Origin: an uncultured Clostridia bacterium
GTDB lineage: Bacteria; Bacillota; Clostridia; Christensenellales; Borkfalkiaceae
Length of the DNA stretch: 64,000 nucleotides
Direction: 5' to 3'
Assembly (NCBI GenBank): GCA_934247935.1
Contig: CAKQKE010000001.1
Span: 364,854-428,853 of the forward strand
Of the stretch, positions 1 to 8,814 are shown piece by piece. The position numbers and the translations under genes are program-made. The notes beneath the pieces are model-generated. The model saw only the letters and a program-made list of their open reading frames with translations, did not search any database and was not told the DNA's origin. Position 1 is the first letter of the stretch; every line of letters starts with the position of its first letter.

Positions 1-1
1 C

Positions 2-118
2 GGAACGCCCGCCACGCATGCTTACGCTATGTGCGGATTCAACGATTACTCTTCGTTTTATAGACTTTACGTAAAGAAATTCGGCACGTCGCCTAAAAAC
101 GATTCCGATAAAAAATAA
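2..118 (+). CDS. AraC-family transcriptional regulator, C-terminal fragment
   Basis: The last 38 codons of a gene that begins before the window. The reading frame ends in TAA at 116-118. The visible residues include CGFNDYSSFYRLYVKKFG followed by TSP, which matches the second helix-turn-helix of AraC/XylS regulators (usual form CGF-D-S-F-R-FKK--G-SP). Such proteins bind promoter DNA, often controlling carbohydrate use. The effector domain lies outside the window, so the target cannot be inferred. A terminator follows 24 bp after the stop. Confidence 0.7.
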   Translation, partial: GTPATHAYAMCGFNDYSSFYRLYVKKFGTSPKNDSDKK

Positions 119-141
119 AAGCATCAAATTAAAACAGATAT

Positions 142-177
142 AAAAAGACTTGACGTTGTTCTAATCAAGTCTTTTTT
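142..177 (+). terminator. Rho-independent terminator after the AraC-family gene
   Basis: An inverted repeat AAAAGACTTGA / TCAAGTCTTTT with an 11-nt loop, ending in a run of T. It lies 24 bp after the stop codon of the upstream fragment. Confidence 0.8.
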
Positions 178-346
178 GTTTGTGATTTTATATGATTCCG
201 GTGCAATATTTTAAATACGTAAAATATTTCAAAATTGCATATTTCTACTTAAATTTTTATTATTTTTATGTTTCAGTATTTTAAAATTCAAAAACACATC
301 AACGATTATTTGTGCCGAAATTACGGCGATAAATGCCGTCTATGGT

Positions 347-577
347 TTACTGTAAAAAATCCGGCAAAGTGCCCGGAATAAGCGCAAATACACGGAATTG
401 CATCATCATAAACGAAAGTCTTTCAGCCAGCGGCATGAGGTTTAATAAATTAAGCCAAATTTCAATACATTTTTTTAAATCGTCGTCGCCGCTATATTTT
501 TTTGTATTAATTAAAACTTTTACGTTTACGCTATTCGGTATAAATAAAAAATTTCGGCAAACAACTATTGATATCGA
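347..577 (-). pseudogene. Possible decayed coding remnant
   Basis: In the 551-bp stretch 119-669 no intact gene is convincing. On the minus strand one frame stays open for about 75 codons between stops at 580-578 and 349-347. It has no good start codon or ribosome binding site. Its 3' half (350-480) is richer in G+C than its surroundings and reads like protein (MPLAERLSFMMMQFRVFALI). A short frame continues after the stop. This may be the remains of a gene, but no family is recognised and chance is possible. Confidence 0.2.
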
Positions 578-588
578 CTATTTCTTGT

Positions 589-617
589 TTGACAAAAAAC
601 TCGCTTTATAATATACT
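589..617 (+). promoter_or_regulatory. SigmaA promoter of the mscS-like gene
   Basis: TTGACA at 589-594 and TATACT at 612-617, separated by 17 bp, about 50 bp before the mscS start codon. Confidence 0.65.
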
Positions 618-669
618 TTTATCATCAAACGATTTTTGCGATTAAATATGAAAAACAAAGGAGAAATTT

Positions 670-1512
670 ATGAACTGGCATCAAATTTGGGAGACGATTC
701 AAAATTGGCTTACTTCAACGGGTATTAAGATACTTATATCGATAATATTACTTATCGTTTCGTTTGCCATAATCAACGCTTTGGCAAAAGCCGTGGTAAA
801 CAAAGGCAAAAAACTTGACGAAAAAAATACAGATAAAAATAAGTCTAAACTAAACAAAACTTTGTATAAAACGCTTTCATACGTTTTTAAAGTTCTTCTT
901 AAAATAATAGTTGTAGTTGCCGTTGTCGGTTATTTAGGGCTCGACACAAGCGGAATAAGCGCGCTTATCGCTTCTATCGGCGTAGGCGTAGGTTTGGCTA
1001 TAAACGGCACACTCTCAAACTTTGCGGGCGGCATACTACTGCTTGTCACTCACCCGTTTAAAGACGAAGATTACATTGCCGCATGCGGATATGAAGGTAC
1101 GGTTGAAGATATTTTTATTTGCAACACCAAAATTCGCACTACCGACAATAAAGTCGTTTATCTTCCAAACGGTAAACTTTCCACTTCGGAAATCGTAAAT
1201 TATACCGAAAAAGACACAAGAAGAGTCGATATTTCGTTTTCTATCGCATACTCCGCCGATTTTGAAAAGGCACAACAAATTATTCTCGATTTGGCAAATA
1301 AAGAAAAATTAGTGTTAAAGACTCCTGCTCCCACCGTTAGAATGTCGTCTCAAGGCGAAAGCGCAATCGTACTTACGGCAAAATTATGGGCTAAAACTGA
1401 AGATTATTGGGACGTTTATTTCAATATTAATGAAGACGCTAAAAAAGCGTTTGACGAAAACGGAATCGAGATACCCTTTAATCAACTCGACGTTCATCTT
1501 AAAAACAACTGA
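670..1512 (+). CDS. mscS: MscS-family small-conductance mechanosensitive channel
   Basis: A 280-residue inner-membrane channel that should open under membrane tension and release solutes during osmotic downshock. Three hydrophobic segments lie at about residues 15-38, 68-88 and 93-115. The last is the glycine/alanine-rich pore helix (GVGVGLAINGTLSNFAGGI), followed by the conserved HPFK-D--I stretch that starts the beta domain. The length is normal for the family. The start has a good ribosome binding site (AAAGGAG, 7 bp spacing). The gene is monocistronic, with its own promoter and a terminator after it. Confidence 0.92.
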   Translation: MNWHQIWETIQNWLTSTGIKILISIILLIVSFAIINALAKAVVNKGKKLDEKNTDKNKSKLNKTLYKTLSYVFKVLLKIIVVVAVVGYLGLDTSGISALIASIGVGVGLAINGTLSNFAGGILLLVTHPFKDEDYIAACGYEGTVEDIFICNTKIRTTDNKVVYLPNGKLSTSEIVNYTEKDTRRVDISFSIAYSADFEKAQQIILDLANKEKLVLKTPAPTVRMSSQGESAIVLTAKLWAKTEDYWDVYFNINEDAKKAFDENGIEIPFNQLDVHLKNN

Positions 1513-1537
1513 ATCTAACGGTTAATAATTAATCTAT

Positions 1538-1578
1538 AAAAAATACGGACTCTTTTTAATTAAAAGTCCGTATTTTTT
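1538..1578 (+). terminator. Terminator after mscS
   Basis: Hairpin AAATACGGACT / AGTCCGTATTT followed by T residues, 26 bp past the mscS stop. Confidence 0.8.
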
Positions 1579-1600
1579 GAACAATTTATAAGTATTAAAA

Positions 1601-1636
1601 AAAATAACGGGAAATCAAAGTTTCCCGTTATTTTTT
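1601..1636 (-). terminator. Terminator of tRNA-Leu
   Basis: Hairpin AAATAACGGGAAA / TTTCCCGTTATTT with a 6-nt loop, ending in a T run on the minus strand. It directly adjoins the CCA end of the tRNA. Confidence 0.8.
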
Positions 1637-1725
1637 GGTGCGGGTGACAGGACTTGAACCTGCACGAATAAAATGACATCATAAGATCCTTAGTCTTACG
1701 CGTCTGCCAATTCCGCCACACCCGC
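1636..1725 (-). tRNA. tRNA-Leu (anticodon AAG)
   Basis: A 90-nt class II tRNA with an extended variable arm, a 7-bp acceptor stem (GCGGGTG/CACCCGC), discriminator A and an encoded CCA. The anticodon stem is TAAGA/TCTTA around the loop CTAAGGA, so positions 34-36 read AAG (genomic 1689-1691). An A at position 34 would need deamination to inosine for normal wobble reading of CUN codons. A promoter and a terminator flank it. Confidence 0.93.
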
Positions 1726-1757
1726 ATAACAAAGTCCGTCGTTCAACGAACATTGTT

Positions 1758-1786
1758 ATTATATAACATATCAAAATATAATGCAA
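1758..1786 (-). promoter_or_regulatory. SigmaA promoter of tRNA-Leu
   Basis: On the minus strand TTGCAT (1786-1781), 17 bp, TATAAT (1763-1758), about 33 bp before the mature tRNA 5' end. Confidence 0.6.
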
Positions 1787-1887
1787 GCAAATTTAACACA
1801 TTTTATAAAATATTTTTAAACTTTGCCGTATTAAATTCTCTTTGCAATATGGAATTTAGTTGCGATTATACCATTCGTTAAATGAGT

Positions 1888-3534
1888 TTAAGCATAAGCA
1901 CCGACGCAATACTCGTTTATGTAAGTATATACTCTTGCGTCAAACGGCGTATACATATTCAGGCTCGACACAAATTCGGTGAAATTGCTGTCGTAATAAT
2001 TGCACACAATGTCCTGATACAAACTTTTTGCTTTTGTAAAACCTTGTTCTGTCGCTACGGCATACAATTCTATCGACGGAATCATCGACATCGCATAACT
2101 TATGTAATATTCCGGATTGTCGAGACAAACGCTTCTCCAATAATACGACATAATTTCATTGAGCATAGTTGATAAACCGGTATACGTTTTCGTAATGTTT
2201 TGCATTACCGTATCGAGTTGCACGTTTTTAAGCGAATCCGCACTGTAAACGTATTGTTCAAACTCCTCTACCGCACACGAAATAATTATTGTCTGCAACG
2301 CATCTGCAAGATTATCGTAAAAATAATACATGTATGCCTCTTCGGTCATTTTGTCTTTTAAATAATAAGTATAAAGCCATTCGTTGCCTTGAGATTGCAT
2401 TTCGGCGATATCGTAAGACAAATTATCTGCGCCGCTCGCCGCAACGTATGATGCATAGTGACCCATTTCGTGTACAAACGTACTTGCAGATTGATAATAA
2501 CCGCTGTCGTCCGCACCCATAAAAATAACCGGCGTATCGTAATAACTTAAATAAGTTGTATAAGCCATACCGGCGGTTTTCGTCCCGTCAAAACCTAAAA
2601 TATAGGACTTGTTCTCAAAGAAATGATTGAAATAACTGCCGAGTTTGTTATAACTTTCAAAGTACGGCTTAATTGTGTCGAGTAAATAGAAAAATTGTTT
2701 GTTTTTCAAATTGTAATACTCTGAATAGAATTGTCTGAATTCGCTTGAGGCTTCCAGTTCTTCAAGTTTGTCTACAACTCCGATATACATAGGAACGACG
2801 TATTCTTTTACAAGCGCGATCATTGATTTTACTTCAGCAGGCGTATATTCTCTGCCGTAAACTTCGGCATACGCATAATCGGCATAATTGTCGTAACCGT
2901 AGGCGGTTGCAAGCGATTGTCTGTTTGTAACAATCTTTTTATAAATCGTTTCAACCTTGCTCATATAATTACTGTCATACTCGCTTAAATCGTTGTATTC
3001 CACAAGCAAATTGCTGTATTCGGTTTGCAAAGCCGACTCTTCGTTTGAGAAAGACAAAACATAATTTATATCGTCCTGAGTCCACCCCTCGAATACCGTA
3101 GACTTATAAGAAGTATTATATAAATCCTTAAGTAACGAATAATATTCGTCTCTCGCCGACACTTGCGCTTCGGAAGAAAAAGTATATGCTTGAGACCATT
3201 TGCTTTCCGTCTGGAACAACGAATAATAAGTATATGCAATAGACGCCTGCGTATCTATGTAATACAGTTTTTCGTTGATGTCGCACAACTTATCGTACAT
3301 TTGCTGATTGGTATATTTACCTATGTTTGCCGAACAATTTTCCACGTCGCTGTTAAACGTGTTTACGTAAATTTGGGTTAAATCGTAAGTAAACGACGAG
3401 TTGCCGATAGTAAAATCCGAACCGTCGTAAAAGTCTTTAACAGTCAAATCGGCTTTGGGACTGCTTACGCAACCGGTAAAAATGAAAATAACAGATAAAC
3501 TTAAACAAATCAAATTAAAAAACTTTCTTTTCAT
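1888..3534 (-). CDS. M3-like (oligoendopeptidase-type) metallopeptidase lipoprotein
   Basis: A 548-residue secreted zinc peptidase anchored as a lipoprotein. The N-terminus is a hydrophobic signal ending in FTGC, so Cys22 is the likely lipidated residue. The zinc motif HEMGH lies at residues 355-359. About 25 residues later DIAEMQSQGNEW matches the third-ligand region of M3 oligopeptidases. The region before the motif (FMGADDSGYYQSASTFV) is in the M3 style. It should cleave peptides outside the membrane. It is a divergent member, and the substrate is unknown. The ribosome binding site is weak. It is a single gene with its own promoter. Confidence 0.8.
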   Translation of the reverse strand: MKRKFFNLICLSLSVIFIFTGCVSSPKADLTVKDFYDGSDFTIGNSSFTYDLTQIYVNTFNSDVENCSANIGKYTNQQMYDKLCDINEKLYYIDTQASIAYTYYSLFQTESKWSQAYTFSSEAQVSARDEYYSLLKDLYNTSYKSTVFEGWTQDDINYVLSFSNEESALQTEYSNLLVEYNDLSEYDSNYMSKVETIYKKIVTNRQSLATAYGYDNYADYAYAEVYGREYTPAEVKSMIALVKEYVVPMYIGVVDKLEELEASSEFRQFYSEYYNLKNKQFFYLLDTIKPYFESYNKLGSYFNHFFENKSYILGFDGTKTAGMAYTTYLSYYDTPVIFMGADDSGYYQSASTFVHEMGHYASYVAASGADNLSYDIAEMQSQGNEWLYTYYLKDKMTEEAYMYYFYDNLADALQTIIISCAVEEFEQYVYSADSLKNVQLDTVMQNITKTYTGLSTMLNEIMSYYWRSVCLDNPEYYISYAMSMIPSIELYAVATEQGFTKAKSLYQDIVCNYYDSNFTEFVSSLNMYTPFDARVYTYINEYCVGAYA

Positions 3535-3573
3535 AATTAAACCTATTTCTATTGAATTATTTTGTATATATCA

Positions 3574-3602
3574 ATTATATCAAACCGACTTCGATTTTTC
3601 AA
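3574..3602 (-). promoter_or_regulatory. SigmaA promoter of the M3-like lipoprotein gene
   Basis: Minus strand TTGAAA (3602-3597), 17 bp, TATAAT (3579-3574), about 40 bp before the start codon. Confidence 0.6.
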
Positions 3603-3686
3603 CTATTTTGACAAATTTTATATGGTCATATATAGATATGTTAATATATATGATACAAAATTAAAACTTTATCTTTTCATTTTTCC

Positions 3687-3716
3687 TTGTCCTTGCGTCG
3701 CGTTTTATGCTATAAT
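3687..3716 (+). promoter_or_regulatory. Extended -10 promoter of the UPF0371 gene
   Basis: TTGTCC (3687-3692), 18 bp, TATAAT (3711-3716). The TGC just before TATAAT gives an extended -10 element. A short GCCGTTGACGGC palindrome lies downstream in the leader. Confidence 0.55.
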
Positions 3717-3791
3717 AAGAAACAGTGGAATTAATACCGCCGTTGACGGCGAAATAATTCTACTGCAATAATTTGAAGTGGTGAAAAAACA

Positions 3792-5279
3792 ATGGGAAAA
3801 ATCGGCTTTGACAGTGAAAAATATCTCGCAATGCAATCTGAAAAAATACTTGAAAGAAAAAAAGAATTCGGTGGTAAACTTTACCTTGAATTCGGCGGTA
3901 AATTATTCGATGATTATCATGCCGCAAGAGTTTTGCCGGGATTTGCGCCCGATAATAAAATTAAAATGCTTGAAAACCTTAAAGACGAAGCCGAAATTGT
4001 AATAGTAATCAGTTCGCACGATATCGAAAAAAATAAATTGCGCGCAGATCTGGGCATTACTTATGACGCAGACGTGTTAAGACTTATCGACGTATGCCGC
4101 AGTTACGGCTTGTACGTCGGCAGCGTTGTTCTTTCTAAATTTGACGAAAGCAACTCTTCCGCTATACTTTTCCAGCAAAAACTTGAAAAATTGGGTCTGA
4201 AAGTATACAGACATTACCCCATCAAAGGTTATCCGGACAACGTGCCGCTTATCGTAAGCGACGACGGGTACGGTAAAAACGAATATATCGAAACAGAAAG
4301 GAACCTTATAGTCGTGACCGCCCCGGGACCCGGCAGCGGAAAAATGGCGACTTGCCTTTCTCAACTTTACCACGAATACAAACGCGGAATTAAAGCGGGC
4401 TATGCGAAATACGAAACCTTCCCCATCTGGAATTTACCCTTAAATCACCCGGTAAATATCGCTTACGAAGCCGCAACAGCAGACCTCGATGATATAAACA
4501 TGATCGACCCGTGGCACTTGCAAGCATACGGAAAAACTGCGGTAAACTACAACAGAGACGTTGAGATATTCCCCGTTTTAAATGCGATTTTCCAAAAACT
4601 CTCGGGCGAATCGCCCTATCAATCGCCCACCGACATGGGCGTAAACATGGCGGGATATTGCATTTCGGACGACGAAGTTTGTTGCGAGGCGTCAAAACAA
4701 GAAATTATAAGAAGATATTATAAGTCGCTTGTGCATGCAAGAAAAAGCGGCACGGATTCGCATGAATCTCAAAAAATCGCGCTCATAATGGAAAAACTCG
4801 GACTTACCGTAAATGACCGTAAAGTCGCCGCAGCGGCGCACGAGTGCGAAGAACGTACAAATTCCCCCAGTGCAGCCATACAACTGCCCGACGGTAAAAT
4901 AATCACAGGCAAAACTTCTGCGCTTTTGGGATGTTCATCGGCAATGCTTTTAAACGCAATAAAAACACTTGCGAAAATTGACGATTCTATCGACCTTATA
5001 TCCCCGGAAATCATAGTGCCGGTACAAGAATTGAAAACGGTATATTTAGGCAACGACAACCCCAGACTTCACCCCAACGAAATAATGGTTGCTCTTGCGT
5101 CTTGCTCTATTATGAATCCGCAAGCGAAAAAGGCATTAAAACAACTTAAAAAACTTAAAGGTTGCGACGTGCATACCACGGTAATTTTATCGTCTGCCGA
5201 CGAAAAGTTTTTCCGAACGCTCGGGGTAAATTTGACTTCAGACCCCATTTATTCAAACAAAAAACTTTTCAGGGATTGA
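3792..5279 (+). CDS. UPF0371 / DUF1846 family protein
   Basis: A 495-residue cytoplasmic protein matching the UPF0371 (DUF1846) family in length and in its start (KIGFDSEKYLAMQSEKILER). Conserved stretches include GPGSGKMATCLSQLYHEYK (about residues 178-196), which looks like a nucleotide-binding loop, and SPTDMGVNMAG further on. The biochemical function of the family is not established to my knowledge. The ribosome binding site is modest (GGTGA). It stands alone on the plus strand between two minus-strand genes and shares a terminator with degV. Confidence 0.88.
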   Translation: MGKIGFDSEKYLAMQSEKILERKKEFGGKLYLEFGGKLFDDYHAARVLPGFAPDNKIKMLENLKDEAEIVIVISSHDIEKNKLRADLGITYDADVLRLIDVCRSYGLYVGSVVLSKFDESNSSAILFQQKLEKLGLKVYRHYPIKGYPDNVPLIVSDDGYGKNEYIETERNLIVVTAPGPGSGKMATCLSQLYHEYKRGIKAGYAKYETFPIWNLPLNHPVNIAYEAATADLDDINMIDPWHLQAYGKTAVNYNRDVEIFPVLNAIFQKLSGESPYQSPTDMGVNMAGYCISDDEVCCEASKQEIIRRYYKSLVHARKSGTDSHESQKIALIMEKLGLTVNDRKVAAAAHECEERTNSPSAAIQLPDGKIITGKTSALLGCSSAMLLNAIKTLAKIDDSIDLISPEIIVPVQELKTVYLGNDNPRLHPNEIMVALASCSIMNPQAKKALKQLKKLKGCDVHTTVILSSADEKFFRTLGVNLTSDPIYSNKKLFRD

Positions 5280-5380
5280 TTAAAAACATATGTAATTATT
5301 GCAATTCTGAAACTTTTTATGAAAATAAAAAAATAAAAACAAGTACTGAAAATCGTAAAAACAGAAAGTTTGTGAAAATT

Positions 5381-5411
5381 AAAAAAAGACGCCTTAAAGC
5401 GTCTTTTTTTA
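5381..5411. terminator. Bidirectional terminator between convergent genes
   Basis: AAAAAAAGACGC / GCGTCTTTTTTT with a 6-nt loop. A and T tracts on the two sides allow termination of both the UPF0371 gene and degV. Confidence 0.85.
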
Positions 5412-5432
5412 ATGCGTGAAATTTTAAATAAA

Positions 5433-6326
5433 TTACAATCCTTCTTTAAGCGGAATAGCCCTTTTCTCCGCTGTAAAAATAATGGCAAGAGTACCGGGAC
5501 CGGCATGCGCACCGATAACAGGACCTACGGGAAGTCTGTGTACATCGGCATTGGGATATGCTTCGAGAATAGAATCTCTGATTTTGTCGCCCTCTTCCTT
5601 ACAATCTGCGTCAAGCACGTAAATTCTGTGTTGATCTACTTCAATCATTTCTTCGATTGCGCGTTGAGTCATCACGCTGATTGACTTTTTCCTACCCGTG
5701 ATTTTTTGTACAACCGTCAATCCGCCTTCGTCGCTGTAAGTGAGCATTGGCTTTAAACCGAGCGCAGTACCGGCAAAAGCGGCTATTGCCGACAATCTGC
5801 CGCCGCGTTTAAGATGATGTAAATCGTCTACTATAAAATATGTGCCGATTTTATCTCTGTATTCAAGCAATTTTTTGTACAATTCATCGTCGTTTAAGCC
5901 TTGTTTTTTAAGTTTTGCCGCCTCTTCTACTATTAAACCGGCAGAAACCGAAATGCATCTCGTGTCAAAAACTGTAATTTTTCTTTCGGGGTAAGTTTCT
6001 TTAAGTTTTGCAATCGCCTTGTCGAGTTGGTTAAACGTACCGCTCATCGCATGAGAAAAACTTACATAAAACAAATCTTCTCCGTTTTTGAAGTATGGTT
6101 CAATAAAATCTATGTAATCGTTTTCGTTAAGCGCGGAAGTAGAAGGCATTTTACCTTGGCGTACCAATCCGTAAAATTCCTTAATGTCGGTATTTTTACC
6201 CAAATCGTAAAAATATTCTTTCCCGTCCACCTGATAAGGCATTTTAATGTAGTCGACGCCGAGTTCTTCCGCTCTGTCATACCACAATTCGCAATCCGTA
6301 TCGCTAATCAATCTACTCATAATCAA
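5433..6326 (-). CDS. DegV-family fatty-acid-binding protein
   Basis: A 297-residue protein with the DegV pattern: an N-terminal SDTDCEL segment, STSALNENDYIDFIEPYFKN (fatty-acid pocket), then VSFSHAMSGTFNQ and DTRCISVSAGL. The C-terminal domain holds the PMLTYSDEGGL stretch and ends with a VIGAHAGPGTLAI motif. Members bind fatty acids and in Gram-positive bacteria can serve as FakB partners of a fatty-acid kinase. No fakA is in this window. An alternative start two codons later (MSRLIS) is possible. It has its own promoter with an overlapping inverted repeat. Confidence 0.92.
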   Translation of the reverse strand: MIMSRLISDTDCELWYDRAEELGVDYIKMPYQVDGKEYFYDLGKNTDIKEFYGLVRQGKMPSTSALNENDYIDFIEPYFKNGEDLFYVSFSHAMSGTFNQLDKAIAKLKETYPERKITVFDTRCISVSAGLIVEEAAKLKKQGLNDDELYKKLLEYRDKIGTYFIVDDLHHLKRGGRLSAIAAFAGTALGLKPMLTYSDEGGLTVVQKITGRKKSISVMTQRAIEEMIEVDQHRIYVLDADCKEEGDKIRDSILEAYPNADVHRLPVGPVIGAHAGPGTLAIIFTAEKRAIPLKEGL

Positions 6327-6393
6327 TTCCTCATAAATGTAAAAATCGCTAAAACATGTTTGTTTTTACAAAAATTTTTTTAATATAAAAATA

Positions 6394-6428
6394 ATCGCAT
6401 ATTGAACACGATAATTTCAATATACGAT
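6394..6428 (-). promoter_or_regulatory. Inverted repeat at the degV transcription start
   Basis: Minus strand arms ATCGTATATTGAA / TTCAATATGCGAT, 13 bp each with one G-T wobble and 9 nt between. The repeat begins 4 bp after the -10 box, so it covers the expected transcription start. It could be an operator or a 5' mRNA hairpin. The regulator is unknown. Confidence 0.45.
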
Positions 6429-6431
6429 TAT

Positions 6432-6460
6432 ATTATACTACATATTCAATTAAATATCAA
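6432..6460 (-). promoter_or_regulatory. SigmaA promoter of degV
   Basis: Minus strand TTGATA (6460-6455), 17 bp, TATAAT (6437-6432). Confidence 0.6.
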
Positions 6461-6488
6461 TAGTTTTGTAATAAAAAAATATGACAAA

Positions 6489-7175
6489 CTACTTTTTAAC
6501 AGGTTTTTGGTCTTCGCTTATTTCTAAATTTTTAATCGAAGGCAAATTCCATTTAAAAATAATTGCGAGCGTTCTGAATGCGGTGATAAACGAAACGCTT
6601 ATAATTACAGCCAATAAATCGGGAATGATTTTTAAAAGCAGAATGTATAAAATAACTCCGCAAAAAGCAGGTAAAGCATAAACGTATTTACGCAAAATCG
6701 CAGGGATTTCGCCCGCAAGTATATCTCTCAACATACCGCCGCCAACACCGCTTATTACGCCGACAAACACAAGCAAAACAGGCTTGCCGGAAAAACCTTG
6801 CTCTATCGCAATTTTGGTACCGAACACACAAAATACGGCAACGCCTACCGCATCTGTCACGTTTAACAAAAAATTGCTGTTGACGTCCGATATTTTTTTA
6901 CCCTTTTTCGCTCTTATGTAAACACAAACGAATATACTCACGGCAACGAGTATGTCGGTCAATTCAAACCAATAATACTCTTTGTTTACAAACATATTAG
7001 GCGGATTTATTCCCAAAATTATGTCTCTCATCAAGCCGCCGCCCAGCGCGGTAAACATCGCAAGCACCAAAACGCCTAATATATCCAATTTTTTTATAAT
7101 CGCTTTCATTGCGCCGGACACTGCAAATGCCACCACTCCGATAAGTTCTATAATGAAAAATATAGTATTGACCAT
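6489..7175 (-). CDS. TRIC-family (UPF0126) membrane protein
   Basis: A 228-residue membrane protein made of two similar halves. Each half has the glycine-rich motif of the family: ALGGGLMRDIILG near residue 45 and GVGGGMLRDILAG near residue 145. About seven hydrophobic helices are visible. Bacterial TRIC proteins form trimeric monovalent cation channels; some UPF0126 members have been linked to amino-acid transport. The ribosome binding site is AAGGGA. Glycerate kinase follows 71 bp downstream on the same strand's far side (7247) and would be transcribed first, so the two may share a transcript. Confidence 0.9.
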   Translation of the reverse strand: MVNTIFFIIELIGVVAFAVSGAMKAIIKKLDILGVLVLAMFTALGGGLMRDIILGINPPNMFVNKEYYWFELTDILVAVSIFVCVYIRAKKGKKISDVNSNFLLNVTDAVGVAVFCVFGTKIAIEQGFSGKPVLLVFVGVISGVGGGMLRDILAGEIPAILRKYVYALPAFCGVILYILLLKIIPDLLAVIISVSFITAFRTLAIIFKWNLPSIKNLEISEDQKPVKK

Positions 7176-7246
7176 AAAATTTCCCTTAAATTTTAAACTG
7201 TGAGAAAAAAATTGAAATAAATTAATACTTCAGATTGTTTAGTCAT

Positions 7247-8368
7247 TTATTTTAAGCGCAATTCTTTCGCTAATTTATCGGTAGCCTCAACAAGCAAACT
7301 TTTTACGTTTATAATTGAATCTTCAACCGTCATACCGTCTTTTTTAAGTTCATAACAAGCGGTGAAACCGTTTGAAAGCACTTCTTCTTTATTTTCTATA
7401 GTACCGCTGATTAAATAACATTTTTTATTGTATTTTGCGCAAATTTTAACAATTCCGTAAGGCACTTTTCCAAATGCGGTCTGTATATCGGTACTACCCT
7501 CGCCCGTAACCACGACGTCGGCAGAAGCAATTTTCTTTTCAAGTCCCAACATACCTGAAATAATGTCGAAACCACGTTTAAGTTTTGCTCCGGCAAAAGC
7601 AACGAGTCCCGCACCGAGACCGCCGGCCGCTCCGCTGCCTTTAATATCTTTAACTTCAACGCCCAACTCTCTTTTTATCACGTCGGCAAAATGTTGAAGA
7701 CCTTTATCGAGTCTTTCGACAATTTCTTGCGTCGCTCCTTTTTGCGGTCCGTAAATATATGCCGCGCCGTTTTTCCCGCACAAAGTGTTGGTTACGTCGC
7801 ACGCCGCAAGTATTTTTGCTCCGTTAAGTAGCGGAGAAATTTCGGAAACGTCGATTTTTTCGACCTTTTCAAGATTTTCGCCGCAACCTTTTAAAATCTT
7901 ACCTTTTGCGTCGTAAAATTTTACGCCCAAAGCCTCTGCCATGCCCATTCCGCCGTCGTTTGTCGCACTGCCGCCAAGACCTATTATCAAATCTTTGCAA
8001 TCTTTATTAAGCGCGTCGAGCATAAGCATACCGGTGCCGTAAGTCGTTGTTTTTAAAGGATTTCTCTCGTTTTTGTCCAATAATTGAAGACCCGAAGCCC
8101 TCGACATTTCTATAATCGCCGTTCCGCTTATCATACCGTAAGACGCAATCGCATTTTTCCCAATGGGATTTAACACGTTTGTTAAAACATATTGACCGTT
8201 AAGCCCGTCGACAAGAGTTTCCATTGTTCCCTCGCCGCCGTCGGCAACGGGAATAACCTCCGCTTGAATTTCTGGGTTGTCTTCAATTAAACGTTTTTTA
8301 ATAATTTCTCCGATTCTATCGGAAGAAAGACAATTTTTATACGAATCCGATGCAATAATGATTTTCAT
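7247..8368 (-). CDS. glxK: Glycerate kinase (GlxK/GarK type)
   Basis: A 373-residue kinase that phosphorylates D-glycerate with ATP. It starts with KIIIASDSYKNCLSS and has PVADGGEGTMETLVDGL, GLGGSATNDGGMGMAEALG (about residues 120-138) and TGEGSTDIQTAFGKVPYG, all hallmarks of the type I glycerate kinases. An in-frame upstream start exists at 8407, but the ATG at 8368 follows a proper ribosome binding site (AGAGGT) and matches the family N-terminus. The product feeds lower glycolysis. No glycerate-forming genes are nearby. Confidence 0.92.
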   Translation of the reverse strand: MKIIIASDSYKNCLSSDRIGEIIKKRLIEDNPEIQAEVIPVADGGEGTMETLVDGLNGQYVLTNVLNPIGKNAIASYGMISGTAIIEMSRASGLQLLDKNERNPLKTTTYGTGMLMLDALNKDCKDLIIGLGGSATNDGGMGMAEALGVKFYDAKGKILKGCGENLEKVEKIDVSEISPLLNGAKILAACDVTNTLCGKNGAAYIYGPQKGATQEIVERLDKGLQHFADVIKRELGVEVKDIKGSGAAGGLGAGLVAFAGAKLKRGFDIISGMLGLEKKIASADVVVTGEGSTDIQTAFGKVPYGIVKICAKYNKKCYLISGTIENKEEVLSNGFTACYELKKDGMTVEDSIINVKSLLVEATDKLAKELRLK

Positions 8369-8689
8369 TTTCAACCTCTGATGTAATTTTAACACATATA
8401 TCGACAAATTACAAATAAATACGCGTTAAAATACAAAATTATAATATTTATATCAGCAAAAAATTTGTTTAACGCCTTATATAACAACCAAAAATTTTAT
8501 ACCAAAAAGCGATTTGTCTGATTAATATGCTATAAAATTTTTAAGAAGATTTTAAATACGCCCGACAAAACATTAAGATGCTTTAAACTAAATTTGCTTT
8601 ACTAAAATATATTTTGCGCCGAAAACAAATATTAATGTTTTAAAATCGATATTAGATGTTCGTTTGCGGTTTTATTGTCGAAAAAAACA

Positions 8690-8788
8690 AAAACGCGCCT
8701 TGCGATACATATGACAAAAATTTTGCAAAACGCGCCTGATTTCTATTAAATTTTAAAAAGTTGCAATTATAAATTTTAAAAAGTTGCG
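8690..8788. repeat. Short direct repeats in a gene-free stretch
   Basis: The 446-bp stretch 8369-8814 contains no convincing gene. It holds two pairs of direct repeats. AAAACGCGCCT occurs at 8690-8700 and 8727-8737. AAATTTTAAAAAGTTGC occurs at 8748-8764 and 8771-8787. No clear terminator for the following minus-strand gene (ends 8815) was seen here. The role of these repeats is unknown. Confidence 0.5.
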
Positions 8789-8814
8789 ATTAAAACGCAA
8801 TAATTATGACGATT

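Noticed and set aside
333..611. 92-codon plus-strand ORF before mscS
   Set aside because: No ribosome binding site, no family pattern, and it runs across the mscS promoter.
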